Origin: Monosiga brevicollis MX1
Taxonomy: Eukaryota; Opisthokonta; Choanoflagellata; Craspedida; Salpingoecidae
DNA length: 64,000 bases
Direction of reading: 5' to 3'
Assembly: GCF_000002865.3 (NCBI RefSeq)
Contig: NW_001865049.1
Span: 1,050,116-1,114,115, forward strand
Numbering within the stretch: the stretch's first letter is position 1; the number at the start of each line of letters is the position of its first letter. Positions 39,301 through 53,771 of this stretch are shown here, one piece after another. The translations under genes and the position numbers were made by a program. Under the pieces are notes generated by a model, which saw only the letters and a program-made list of their open reading frames with translations, searched no databases and was not told the DNA's origin.

Positions 39301-42300
39301 CTCTGGGGCTGTTTCATCCATTTCAAGATCCCAAATGATATCTTCACTCACCAAAAGCCCGTCAGATCTGCAAAGTAATATGGTAAAGCGTGGTCAGGTC
39401 AAAGTGAGCATCGAAGGAGCGGATAGCGATGCAGCTCCAGCGCATCTGCATGCCAGTACAAACCTCAACAAGCGGAGGGTGATTGATTGGGGCTCGCAGA
39501 CGCCGAGCAAAGACCAGGAAGCATACACCCGGTCAAATTGTGTCCAAGTATCAACGTCGTTTTGGTTTGGGCCATCTGCAAGAGCCAAATTGGGTTTGAA
39601 AGTTGTGACAATCAAGGGAGCTGAGGTTGATGTGATCACAACCTGTCCCGAGTGATCCTCGACTCGGACCAAGCCATAAACTTCGCTACCAGCTGCTGCG
39701 TTCACGCCTGGAAAAACTGCCGATGTGCGATCGAGAGGGACTGGACGCCAGTGCGCAATATCTGGCGTGGAAGAAGTACTGCCCAAGCCAACCGAAAAAC
39801 TAATGGCCTCCGTGGTGTCGTTGCTCCAGCGCATCACCAAAGCATCCTCAAGAAGATAGCATGCCGTGGCATCCAGACGGGTCCACAAGTGGCTGGCATC
39901 GGGTCGACCTGCGCCCTCTGGAACGGTGACACGGGCTTCATAGAATGTGCCCTGGTATGCTACCACTTCGCCAGCGTTGTAACTCTGACTATATGAGAAG
40001 GCTTGTGCCAGTTCCGCAGCTATCGCGTCATGCAAGCGCGGGACAAACCAGAGCTCTGAGGGAGGAGTTGGCGGAACGGCATCGACCATGACCGGGTGAG
40101 CAAACAACAGCACACTCTCGCCAAGCTCATTAAAGGCCAAGAGAGATGGGTGAAGTAGATCGCCTTGAACCCACTCCTTGACAAAGACGCTGACTCGGGT
40201 TGCGGAGCCGCAATCCACCGCAGGAACACGATCCGCGATACCCGGCTGCGAGCCGACCATAAGAGCCTGGACCTGGATCCGCGTTTCTTCGTCAAAGATG
40301 CCTTGCCAACTGCAAGAAAGCTGCGAACTGTCCGAATCAAACTCACAATTCATATCTGCATTATCAGCGATTGGGCTTGTGACATCTCGAACCAATGTGG
40401 CTGAAGATACCGAATCCGAGCTAAGCCCCAGAATATTCGGGTGTAGCGCAGAGACTGAGAATGAGCGTGAGGATTCTGCCTCATCAAGGGGGACGCGTGC
40501 TGGACTGACTTCCCAGCATCCAAGCTCCGTTTCAAAAACGCCAGATTTCAGTGACAGTCCAGTTGGGCAGGAGACATTGCCGAGCACGGTTAAACTATCG
40601 CCTGTGGACTCGGACCAGGTGGCAAGGGCTGAGGCCAAATTGGTGAAACCCAAACGCGCTGCCACAGTCTCCATCATGGTTAAGCGCAAATCATGTGGGG
40701 ACTGGACACGAACTTCAAGGCCTTGATGTGTGGCTACAGCAATGGTGTGCTCAGATTGGTCTTTGTCGAGCTTCATCAGCATGCCCTTGCTTGTTCGAAC
40801 ATCAATACTTGAGATATTCAGATCAGAACTGGGCGCTTCTCGCGCCACGTTGACCGTAAGAAGAACTTCAAAGCAAGCATGTGCAATGCTGATTTCAAGT
40901 TGGTTGAGATCGTCGTCGGGCAGGGGCAAGAACCACACGTTGCCATGTTTGCTGGTAGAAAGTTGTCGGCCAGCCCACTCTGCCGTGAGCACGGGAGCGT
41001 AATCTTTGTTCGGCGAAGTCACAAGTGTCCACTCTGAGCACAGCGCAGGAACAGTAATGCTCGTCTTGGCATCGGCCATAAAGAGGCCAAAGGAGGATAA
41101 AAGATCCCAAGATGAGCCCTGATTGCAATGGAGTTCAAGCTTTTTGAACACGGATGACGGATGAGGCACACGCAGGCGCACAATGGCTGATGTGCGTGAC
41201 TCAAACACTGTACCCACACGCCGCGAAAGCGTGAGGTTGCTGCTTCCCGACGCAAACTCGAGGCCTAAGTTGGTCGTGCTATTGGGGTAGACGTTGGTCA
41301 TCAGCACGCCGCTTGCAGTGGCCACCTGCACAAAGTCAAAAGGGTCTTGACCTTGAGCGCTTACGTCCACAGTCGTCTGCCCACAAGGAATCATAATGTC
41401 CTCTGTCGTTGGCAGACTATGAGTTTCGAGGAGCATCGTTGTGGCAGTGGGCGTGGCCTCGTGACGGTTAAACACGATGCGGTAGCTCTCTGAGTTACCT
41501 GCTTGCGCAGTAACAGTCAAGCCAACTTCGGAAGCCGTGTTATCGACATGACGCGGAAGCGCCAATTCCGTTGCTGCCGTTCCATCGTATGTGGCATTGC
41601 CATCAATGACCGCCCTCCAGGTAGAAGTGGCCGCAACAGGAAAGTTAATCACGATGGTATCAGTGTCAAATGGTACAGAAATGGCCACGTAGCGGGCGGC
41701 TGTTTCCACCTCCACCTGCCAATTGGCAGTGGTACCCTTGTGCAAAGCAGCCACCGCCACGTGTGGCAAGGTAGCATCTGTACTCACAGTGGCCATGTGC
41801 AATCCATACACCATTTCCTGCTGAGTTGTGCCATCCTCAGCCTGTACCGCAATGGTCAACACCATGCCCTGGTAGCCGGAATTGCCTTGGATGCCTTCCG
41901 GCAAGGGGGCACTCCACGTACGTTTGGCAAGCGAGGTAAAGCTGCTGGAGGCTTCCAAAAGAACACCATTGATCGTATCATGAACTGACAAGGTGATGGA
42001 AACAAACGGATGGTTTGGTGCGATTGCCAGCGTCAGTGCATCTGCGTCCAGAGCAATTGTAGCAAGGCCCTCGTCGGCACAGGGATCGATGGCTGTCAAG
42101 CCATTGATGTCTAGCTGGCGCAGACAGGTGTCGGTCGAGGGAGGCAGAGATTGCACCTCTACTGTGAGCGTCGCCATCGCAGCCCCACTATACAGATTGA
42201 ATGTGCGGGCTCCTGCGGATCGATCCAGCACAAACACGATGCTCGTATGCATGGCCTGGCCTTGTACGTCCTCCACCACAACCGCATGACCATCGACCTG

Positions 42301-45300
42301 AACGGCCAGAAGAGTTATGGAGCTGGGCGCTGAGATGACGGTCGTCCAGGAATTGCCTCCGCCGGTTGTTGTAGCCACGACCGATAGTGATCTGGTGAGC
42401 TCATCAGTGGCGGACACACTGAAGCTTTCAGCTGTAATGGTGGGCATGGCCACGTTGACCGTCAACTCCAAGCTTAGGTCGTGGTCAAACAAGTTGCAAG
42501 TAAGCACAAGCTGTGAGAGGGTCGTCGGCATCGAAACTGAGACTGGAACATCCGGTTGCACTGTCAACTGAAGATTACCACCGCTGCACTCCCAGGTGTG
42601 GCTATTGTGAGGGAAGGAAAGCTCGAAAACGCGCACTTGGTACGGAATATTGATCGTCGCGGCTGCGTCTGCCAAGCCTATAGAGTGGGGCACCCCATCG
42701 TGGACGAGCTGAACTTCTGTCGGCAGTTCAACCTTCTCGCGGACGACTACCAATTCTAGCAAAATCTGTTCGCCTCGCCAAAAGGTCAAAAGAGTATCGT
42801 CGTTAACAGTGGAAAGGGGAAAAGCCCGGCTGCTGGTGGTTTGCACGGAGAAAGTTGAAGCGCCATCTATTAACAGCAGGGCAATACGTGAGGGATGAGT
42901 TGTGCAGACGCGCTTCATAGCCATGCCGTCAAGAAAACATAAGCAAGCGATGATGAAGAAGAGTAACAGGGTGGCCACGATCCAGATCACAACAGCGCCA
43001 CATGCGAGACAAAGACTCCAATGTCCTTCACGGCAAACGGAGTGAAGTGAAACCATTTGAGACTCAAAAACGAACCGTTGACAAAGACGGGCTCGCCGTG
43101 AGCCACATCGATGCTAAGAGTGATGCGATCTTGTTCGAATGGCAGGGTGGCCTTCAATTGTCGAACTCCAAAGCTCTCATAGCTCAACACATCAACATTT
43201 TCGTCCAAAACGTGCACACGCACAACGTCCTCCATTGGAGGGCTTAACGTGAGCTTGTAGGTGCTCGTCCTGCTGCCGTCTTCCGAAGTGGCGGTCAACG
43301 TATAATGACGTGCGACCACGCCAGCCGACATGGTGATGGGCGACCATACATTGGCTTCGAGCTGACGCTCTAAGACTTGGGTCTGGTTTGTATCCACGGA
43401 CAATGATACGGAGTCTGGCGTGGAAGAGTCGAGATAGACACGAAAGCCAGACGACACGGCGTCCAAGAAATGCTGACCAAACGCCCCCTCCACTCCAGGG
43501 TGGTCATTGGAGACGTGGTGGCGACACAGCGTCTTGGCTCGCACCAGTGCGTACAGCTGTTGCCCTTGTAAATCATCGATTGGGAGGGAAGCGACAAACA
43601 CGCCCTCCGTCCCTTGTACCAGGATCTCCTCATCCGTAAGCGGGACTACGTCAGTCTCATATGGGCTTGTACCGAGGCCCCACGTGTAACTGTGGATGCC
43701 GCCACATAGCTCGGATGCAAAGCCATAAAAGTGCCCAGCCACCTGGAGATGGCTCTGAATCTCCACATCAAAGCTGACGGTCGGGCCATCCACGACTGTA
43801 CCGATGCGATCTTCATCCGGCATGCGGAAAGGCTCTGATCGCGCACTGCTGGAGAGGCCCGCGCCATTGTGACAGGTGAGCTCAAGCTGATAGTATTGGT
43901 CTGTAGTGAGCGGGGATGTCAGCATCAACGTCGAGCGTGAAAGCTCAGTTGTAGCAATGCCCCCGCTGCTAAATTGTGCCATTGGTGTGAAGGTTGCGCT
44001 GGCTGGGTCGCTCTTTGCAGCTTCGGATTGGGTGGCAGGTAGAGTTCCTGCTCTGAGATAACAGCCAGCTACGCCTGACTGCAAGTCAATGACCGTCCAA
44101 TAGGCCTGAAGCGTGTCGGGCGTTTCCACCAAGACAAAGCCTGCAGCATCCCGCCGGCTGTCGGCAATATTGTTCGCGAACCCCAAAGCCGGCCCGTCTG
44201 AAATGACTGGCGGTGATGAGTCGATGCGCACACCGCTCGTGTAGCGCTGGGTCTTCAGTCCAACGTTGTTGTATACTCGTACACGGGCTGCAAGTGTCGC
44301 GCCATCACTGATGACAGGCAAATTGGCAAAATCAATGGATGAGTGAATGTCAACACCACCGTCTAATCGAGTGGTGAGCTCGATGACGAGACCATTGGGG
44401 TCATGATGGCTTTGCGAACTCTGGCCAGTAACCCGGGTTGTGGTCGACAGTAGTTCCAGAGCTGGCGCAGAGCCAACAAAACGATAAAGCGTGATTTCGA
44501 CGCGTGCCACCCCCGAGTGCGGGTCTACGGAAGCGAACGATTGTTCGAGCCTGCCCGACCCCGACACCCAGTGCTGCGAGTCTTCGGCCTCATTTTGATT
44601 AGATGCCACCTCGCCGTCGACAGCGTACAGCAGCACCGGAGGCGTGGCGTCGATGATAAGACCATCCGTAAAAGCAACTGTGCTGATGCCTGCTCCGTTA
44701 GTTGCCCGCACTGCGCCGATAACATGAGCGCCGTCGGCAAAGGACATGCGTTCCGTAACAAAAGTGGTGGCAGTAACATCAATGTCTGCAAAATCCAAGA
44801 AAGCTTCGGGATCCACAACCGAGCCTGAGCGACTGCCAATTGCGACCTCCAGACGCGCAATGGAGGATTCCGGGTCCGAGAAGCCCGTAAAGGACATGCG
44901 GTAAGAATGGAGTGACGATGAGTACGTCCAATCCGCGACTTGGCCAGCCTTTAATGTCCAGTCGGCAGAAAGCCCGTCGCGTAGATAGCCCGACGAGGCG
45001 GCCGGGCATGCACTGGCGTCGCTGTTGGCAATGCAAACGCAGTCGGCCAGGGCGGTGCTTGTCAAAATTTGAAGCTCGTTGCGACGTCCCGGGGAAGCAA
45101 TTGGGCACGTCAGATCCACCATGAAACCATCAGAGCGAGCCGAAACGCTGAGAAGATCCAAGCCGCCGTGATAAGCTGTAATGGTCGAATAATAGCGAGT
45201 CGCATGGGTGAGAGGCTCCGCGAGCTCAACTCGACCCGCCGCAGCATAAAACGGTAGGGACTGGTTTACAATCACGTCGCCGTTTGGATTGAACACCCAA

Positions 45301-48300
45301 CCAGTTTTGGTGAGATATCCGGCTCGGACGATCCACCTAAAGCGTGATGATGTGTCATACATCCGACAAGACACAGAAGTGAATTTAAAATCCATAGGGA
45401 AAAGAAAAGAAAAGAAAACAGAAAAATAAATAACATGTCAATAAAAATAAAAAGCGTCAACAGAATGACGGGTCGAGAAATCACGAACCAGTACGACGAG
45501 ATGCCGGTATCCGGGTCACGAAAGTCAGCAAAATTGACGCCCACCACGGAGGGATCGTTGGTAAACGATAAGTCTTGCTCAACTTGAGAGCCATCCTGAA
45601 CTTCACCAGCCAGCGGAGCTGCAAAAGGAGTTGATGCATCAGCAAATGCATGTGTTGCGTTGAAAGACACAGACGAAGCCGCGGCGGGCAGAGCTGACTT
45701 ACGTGTTGTATCGAAATACAAAGGTTCGTTACTGCCGACGCGAGCAAAGAGATTAACCAAGTCAAACGTCTCCAGCTGTGGGTAAATGTAGACACCATCG
45801 GGAAGTTTGCCAAAGCTGTATTCAAATTGCGGATGCTGATGAATGTCTCCACCAAAGGGAACCAGCGATGCGTCAACCGGGAGCACACCCAGTGCAACTC
45901 GGTGGGCCGCTAGGCCGGATCCTTTGTCCCATGCAGTGATGTTGAACGCGAGAGAGCCTTGGGTGGAGCCCACGGTGGCCTTTAACTCGACGATCGAAGG
46001 CGGTGTTACATCAACCTTCAGTGGAATGGTTTGGCATGCTAGTGTGGACATGGGCCCACCAAAAATGACCGAGTTGAAAAAGTACAGCGACTGGTAGTAG
46101 TCGCCTTCGCGAAGATCGAGACCATGTTGCCCAGCCGCACGACCATCGGAGTGGCGCCACGGGATTACATCAGTACCACAGGGCTGTGTGCCGACAGCCC
46201 ACAAAGTGGCATACAACTGTGTCTCTGGGTCAATAGCGGGGTCCCAGCCAAACTCCACAAAATCCTGAAAGCGCTGATATGTGCGATGGTTGCTGATAAA
46301 GGCGCCTAGTTTTGTGTCACAAAGTTAGTCTGAGCAGGGTAGCGGAAGAAGCAACTTGCGGCGCACACGTACCATCAATTGACCCCATCGCGTCGTGTAA
46401 GATGAGGTGATTGTCATGGGGTGTGACATCGTCAGCTGCGCAGCGAGATCCGATCGACGATGCAACCTCGTCCAAGACTTCAGCAGCCTCACACGCATGA
46501 TAGACAAGCTCGTTACGGTGCTGGTCACAGGCTTGGGTGCGAATACTACGGGGCAGATTGTTGGAGGTTGTGCCTGCACTGTCATCACAGCGTGCTTCAT
46601 CATACACAATTGGTGGCTCAGGAGGCGTGAGGTCCACTACAATGCCTCTGTCCTGCGACGTGGAAAGGAGAAGCTTGTCGTCACTGGACCGGATGTTGAG
46701 GTAGACAATCTCGTTATGTCGCAGCTTGCGTTCTGTGGCAAAGTCCAGGTTGCCGGAGCGCGAAGTATGCAGACGGTTGGTCCACGACACAAGGTCAGCG
46801 CCCTGCCCGTCTCCCAACACGGGAAGAGCAGGCTGCAAACCAGCAGAAATTTCGAGGAGAACCAGCGGAGACAAATCGTCAGCCGTCCATCCCCCAATGA
46901 TACGCTCGTCGTGGCTTTGAATCGTGTAGTCCTGTGACGTCCAATTGACCCAAATACGAGAGACGTGAGACAAAAATGTCACATCATAGGATAGCAAGCT
47001 TTATGTTGGGCGTGTCAGCATGACGTACGTTTGTAATACTGAGAGTAGGTGGTGTGACATCGTATCTTGTCGCAGTTTGGCAGTACTGGGTCGAACTGAC
47101 ACCAAAAGTATTTTGCGACACCACTTTGGCAAAGACAATCTTGTTTTCATCCACGGGAACCGACTCCAGGGGTACCTTGGTCGTGTCCTTGTCAAATTCT
47201 CTATTATTCAACACTTCCGTACCATCCTTGCTGTAGCCGACCGAAACAAAGATCTTGTCTACAGCTGACTCAGCCTCATAGCTTTGAAAGTATATGGCAA
47301 GGTACGGCACCTATATGGAGGAAAATCTTTATGTTAAACAGGTGACGTTACAACTCTTGACAAGATGCATGCCAGTGAAAGCTACAAGACATGACAACCC
47401 ACCTCAACATCCTCTCCGATAGTCTGATTGATGACACAACTGGTTTGCGCGAATAAAGGGCCAGACTCGTCAACTTCACTGCTGCAAGTCCTTATCAAAT
47501 TCTTCTCGATTGCTGCGGCTGAGAAGGAGAAGAGCGTCGCTCGGAAAATGGTGCTGAATATCGTCTACAAGAAGCAGGGCGCGACCAAGGATCAGCACAA
47601 GCAGTTTGCGTTACCAACTCAAAAAGGGCCTTCACACCTCCGCAAAGGCTTCGCATGAGATGCTCAATGGAATCAAGATCATGTCCACAACAGTGCATTT
47701 CTCGTATGGAAAGGCCTAAGACAAGCATGCAGGTTACGTCAAGATGGGTACCAAATCTTCACCCATTAGTCGAGTAAGTGAGGATGAACCGACGTACGAA
47801 GTATTGCACAGGACGCGAAATCGGAAGACGAATATCGGCAATGGTGCCTCGAAGCGTCAGACCACCACAGAGCACCATACATTCGCCGATCTACACAATC
47901 AAACCAGATGAAAAAAAAGATGCGAGTCCTTTCTGTTGACATGAAAACAAAACAGCAGACATACCGCAAGACTGATGGCGACTTGAAAGTTGAACTGCGG
48001 TGTAATGATTGCTGCAGTGGGTCAGTATAGCCATGAGATTCTTTTCAAAAAACCGAACCCCCCAGAAAGAGGAAAGAAAAACCTGAAAAGCGTAAAACCA
48101 CACACCACCTACGTGTTATTGTGGTTGACATGAAGCAAAACCGCAGACCAAAGCTCATGCCACCCTCGAAAAGAACCTCGCCGCGAATTGTGATGGGAAG
48201 TACACCTCCGACTAATGTGCACGGCAAGACAAACCAAGTACTTGAGCGTTGTGAAGTTTCGAGAACATGGTGCCACTTTGCCATGGTCATACGTACTGAT

Positions 48301-51300
48301 AAACCGAGTCTGCATTTGGAAAACCGTCATGGTCGAAGTAAACGGGCCCCTGGACGAAGGGTTGGGTCATCAGTCAAGTATGACAACGAAAAGAAGACCA
48401 AACCCAAACCAGAGCCAAAACTGGAACAAGAAATAAAAAATATGAAAGAACAGAAACAAACGCGGAACGTACAGGTTTCCGGAAATGCAGACGTCTTCGG
48501 GCGAGTCCAAATCGTTGCAGCTCGATGCACGACGCTGTCGTTGCGCGCCAACGGGCACCGCGCCGTCGCGCGTCAAGTAAACCATATCGTACTCTCCAAC
48601 ATCGATGATCTCATCGTCATCAGCGTCATGATCGGGCACCCAAACCAGTGAGTCAACCTCGGTGCGATCAGACGCGACCGTCAAATTCGCCCAGCGCTCA
48701 GCAGCGGCACTACGACGGCGTCGTGAAGACTTTTCTGATTTCCTTTTGGTCTTGCCAGGAAAGTCCTTTGCAGCACTTGCTGCCTCGCCAACCGTGCCTT
48801 GGAACAGCGTGAAGTCTAGCACTTTGAGAAAGACGAGGTCCAGTGTTTTGTCGAACAAGCCGGCAAGAGGGTTAAAGGGCAAGAAGCGACGTGGATCCAG
48901 CGGGTCCTCGCCATCTTCTGACTTGGTGGCGGCAAAATGAACGAATCGACCGCATGCGCTATCCTTTGGTTCGAGAGCTTCAGCGATAGTTTGTCCAGCC
49001 CGAAGTTTGGATCCCTTCACAATGCCAGGGATGAGTTTGACGTTTGAGATCCAGAAATAGGCACCCACGTCCTTGCTAGGTTTAATTGCGACCGAATCCC
49101 CGCGCACAACGACAATGCTACCATCGTACGGGGCAGGCACGTAGTATCGTTGCGCTTTGGTTGGGGCAGAAGGCGGGCTTGTCTTTTTGGAGCTTGAGCC
49201 CTTTTTCTTGATGCCCGATTTGCCCTTGTTGAAGCGTGCCGGGGTCTTTTCAAGATTCTTGAGACATTTTTTGTCACACATCGGGCTCAACTTCACAGAA
49301 AGACCGATACCATCGGGCCACAGCGACGAGTCGGTGTTCTCGGCCCCTAAAAGCTCGTTGGCAGGGTACTCCCCAGAGCCACACTGATCATTGCCTTTGA
49401 CTGTATCTGGAAAGAGGCTGTGCACCTTGGGAGTTTTGAAGCGGATGTAGGCCTCGTATAGTTTGGCCGCGACTTCGTGAATCGTGTCAGCCACATCAGC
49501 AATGTTATTCATGGTGGTAATGGCGCCCATTACCACTTGATACACGGCCTGGATAGGCTTGAGCAGATCGTTAAAGCTGGTGTCTTCTTGCAGAAGGGCA
49601 AGCAGTTCTTTGGCTTCTTCGAGTTGACTTGCGGAGTAGGACACGCAAGCGGGAGCGGTGGAGTTGGGCTCGCACACCACAGAGGTGAGCTCCTTCAGCT
49701 CTTTCACAGCCGCATCATATTGGTCAATGAAAGCCGTGTTGGCCCGAGAAACGGGGTCGATCCACTCTGGGAGCGGAGAGCCATCCAGTTGCAAAGCGCC
49801 CATAAAGTCAAAAAATGCCGTGGTAATGTTGCCGATGGCCAGTTGGACTTGTTGGATTTCGGAGAAGATTGAGGCCGCCGCTGCAGGGCCACATTCGTCA
49901 AGCAGGGCAATTTGGTCGAAAATATCACTGATGGATTGCTTGAGGGTCGAAGAATTGGTGGGCCAATACTTGCCAAACAAATCATCAATGGCTGCACACT
50001 TATCAGCCAGTCCACCTGTGATACTACGCAGGTGCGGGATGCCGATTTCAAAAAGTTTCTTGGTTTGCTCAGCCCTGCCCGCCACTTTAAGGGGTCGAAA
50101 ATTGATGAGGGTGTCCGTGAAATTGCTGAAACGGGTGATCACAGGCTGGACGTTGGCCCGGCAAGCACCATCAAGGCCGGAGACCATGTCATCACCGGTA
50201 GAGAAGATGGTGCTGGCGTAGTCGGCAAAGGATTCAAACCCCGCGCCCAAATCGTCAATCACTTCAACAAGTTTGTTAAAGTCCTTGGTGCGCTGGTTAA
50301 CGTCGAACATACCCTTGAGAATGCTCTTGTCGTAACCGGCAGAGAGAGCATAACCAGCAAACACGTGCAGCACGTTGACATTGATGCCGAAAAAGCCAAC
50401 CTGAAAGTAGGCTTTACACTCGCCGACAGCTCGCAGCAAGACATCGAGTGAGTAGCCATCTGCATAGACGTAAAGCTTCAGCTCGCCAGTCGAAGTAAAG
50501 CCCCCACCCACGGCTTCAGAGCCTATTTTGAAGCCATACGACAACTTGAGGTTGAGATCGGTGGTGAAAACCCCGTCTCGGACGCCGGCTTCGCTCTTTG
50601 CCTCTGCACTGGAGGATGAAGCGCGCCGCAGGCGTGGACTGAAAGAAGGGTCCGAGTCCATCTCTGCAGCGTAAGCCAGGCGCTCGCTGCGTGAAAGTGA
50701 GGCAAACTTATTTTTACAACGGCCAGGCTCAATGTCATGCAGGTAGCAGTAGTATTCCTCTTCAGGAAAGATCTCGTCATCAGAGGCTTCACGGCGCTCC
50801 ATGCGCATGTGATATTCGTCTTGTTGCTCATTGGCGCGGCGTGCGTAGTCATTAAGGAGAGTCTCGTGGTCTGATTCGTTGGCATGCATGATGTGCGACC
50901 GCAGTGCAGCGATGCGATGTTCGAGGGAGGAATCCTCGAGAGCAATGCGGCGCAGAGTGCTCATGCCCGCCGGGTCCTTGAGCTGGGCCAACGAGGCGAT
51001 GGCGTAATGACGAATGGAGTTTGCAATGGATGGGTCGGTGTCGTTTCGAGCCGTGAGGGCATGTCGAATCAAGGCGTCATTACCTCGCTGGTGTCTGGTG
51101 TTGCCAAGTGCGGCCAATACACTCGGGCGATGGTCGTGGTGGATGGTATGGCGACGAAGGCGCGCCTCAGGATGATACTCGAGCTGCGTTTGTTCGAGCA
51201 AACCCTCGAGGCGGCCGACATGCTGATGGGCTTCCTCAGCGGGGAAGCGTGATAGCACAGCGCCCAGGGCGAGCAGAGCGCCTTCGCGAATGTCTTCGTT

Positions 51301-53729
51301 CTGGAGGGAGAGGGGAAGCTCCTTGGGCTCGTAGCACACCTCTTGCAAAAACTGTAGGCAAGAGTGGCAGGGACCTTGAGCAAAAGCCAGAGCTGCAATG
51401 GCGTGCTGCGTCTGATTGAACGGAAGCAAGTCCAATAACATGTATTGAATGGCAAGATCAACGCCACCCTTCAGATCCGTTACGACTTGGTACACAAGCG
51501 CCGTGGCCGTGGCATCACTATAGTCACGGATGGTTTCCACGACCACGCCGCGAATGTCCTGTGGGTCGTGCATGAAGTGAGCAGATAGAACTCGTAAGTT
51601 GGGTCGAATCATGCGAGAACACACAAACGATCAGAAAGTGTCACACACGAACATCAATAGGAAGCTCGCGGAGTGCCCGTCGCAGCTCTTGGATGCAGTC
51701 CATGCGCTTGGGCCGAACAGGAGAGTCTAAAGGCAACGTGGGTCAGCGAAATTGGAGACAGAGCAGATTTCAACGGGATCCAGAGTCATGAGGCGATCGC
51801 CGGTCTACACACCGCCTTCGGCAGATTGTTCCAAGCACACCAGGCTGGCGTGCAAAAGCGGCGACTCTTCTTCTTCGTGTGCCGGCAGCTAGTTGCATCA
51901 TTAGAAATATCACAATGAAGTGGGGTGGGCACCATAAGCCTTTTATGCAGATACGTGACAATGGGGTGTGTGTTGGACAATCTTGTTCGGGTGACGTGAG
52001 TTCTGTACCTGCAGGGCAAGAAAATCGCGCAGGGAGCTGCTGTCCAGACCAGGGGGGACCATAACATGGCTCGCAGGCGAGGTCGTCATCAATACCATGT
52101 TAAACTCGCCCTACAGGCGTGTTTGCAATGTTGTGAGGCGTCCGATAAAATTATACAAATGATTGTGAACGGCCCAGAGGAAATTTACCTCGGAGTTGTG
52201 AGAGGACGTGTCATCACTGGCATAACCATTGTGTACGACGTGCTCGTGATCGTCCGCCGCAAACGCACCAAAGAGGTTTCCTGAGAGAGATGCCATGGAA
52301 GCAAACGACGGTTAAAGTTCATTGCTTTTGTGATGCATGGGGAAGCGGGACGAGGGGGTAACACGACATACCCTTGTCATTGGTCAATGTTGACTTGGCG
52401 TCGTAGCCATGAGGACCAGCACTGAAGCGCTGCTGTTCAAACAAATTCTCGGGTTGGCCGTCGGCGCGAGTGGCGTGTGCGGCCGTTCCTGACAGATGGG
52501 GATTCGGTAATTGTTCAAGTCAATAGCAAGGAGATTAGGTAAGCTGTCATGGATCAGGCTCGCAGAAATAACCCGTGGAATATTGCAAACAGGCTCAGTC
52601 CAAACCTTGTTGCTCCATGCCTTCAAAGAGGTAATTATCATTGCCATGTACTCGAAGGAGACGGCCATCAGCATGCACAACGTGGGTCTGCCATCGACGC
52701 ATGTCTTTGTCAGGATACATCGACAGGAGCGATGTCGATGGGCGATGTGAGGGCTCTATTCCACCAACCTTGACGGAGGTCGCCATTCGGGCGTGAGGGA
52801 TGTGGTTTTCCAGACGGCACTCGTGGTGGTATTCCCCGTTGTCCACCAACGTGCGGTAGTTGGCGTAGGCATCTGTGCACATCCAAGCGAGGTGAAGCGA
52901 GATGAGGGGGGCCAGTGGACTACGAAGATAAAGGGCGTGCGGGCAGTTGGCTCGGAGCAAGATGCCGTACCATGATGGTCTTCAAAGGCAGTGTAGTTGT
53001 GCTGTCCCATGCCATCGCCTCGATGAAGAGTACCTGCCAGAGTGGCTATGATGTTGCCTGGCAGGGTGCTGTGGATAGCTTGGTCTTGGGGCTCATAAAA
53101 CACACGGGCAACGCGGCCGTCTTGGCACTGAGCGAAAGCCAGCCTAACAGAGGAAGCAGGTCACATCAGGCCACGCTTAGGCCCGAAATAATATGTCACG
53201 AATACAGGCGAGCGCCAACGTAGGCAAGACAAGTGGGCTAACCAGATTTTCAGAGACTCTGGGCGAAACATCTGGTCCTCTTGCGCTGATGCAGAGGCAA
53301 AGCATCGGTCAGCGTGTACTTAGAGCTTAACAAAACACAGGGCTGTGAACCGAGCGGGGGGGGGGGGGCGTACCATGGCTCGCAACGTGTACTTGCGTGA
53401 CATTGATGGCCATGACGCTCGGGTGTGAGGTTGCGCAAACCAAGTTGCCCAAGTTGAGTTGCGCCTGAGCCTCCGCGTCGAGCGTCGTCAGCTCAAACTA
53501 AACAAGAATGGCGTGGCCGCGTGAGGACCAGAGGTGTGACAAACAGAACGGACAGATAAGGGGTGAAGCACAAACCGCATAAGTCAAAGATTGATAGCCT
53601 GATAGGTGCTCGGTGGAACGCTGGGACGACTCGGCGGACCATCGCGCGGTCGAAGTGCCTCTAGCATACATGAATCATCATCAACATGCCGTCGGCCAAG
53701 GGTCGACAGAGCACCGAGGAAGGTGGGTT

Positions 53730-53771
<42 letters not shown>

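Noticed and set aside
42867-43075. Hydrophobic helix VVIWIVATLLLFFIIACLCFL, a possible transmembrane segment
   Set aside because: It lies in an intron between a GTTCGT donor at 43075 and a TAG acceptor at 42867; both flanking exons join in phase without it.
48370-48472. Hydrophobic end LFLFFHIFYFLFQFWLWFGFG after the lipid-transfer exon, a possible anchor and stop
   Set aside because: It is read-through of a pyrimidine-rich intron after the GTACGT donor at 48472; the chain continues in phase at 48349.
53731-53770. A40 run as a retroposon tail
   Set aside because: No element body, target-site duplication or reverse transcriptase is visible nearby; it sits in an intron as a simple homopolymer.
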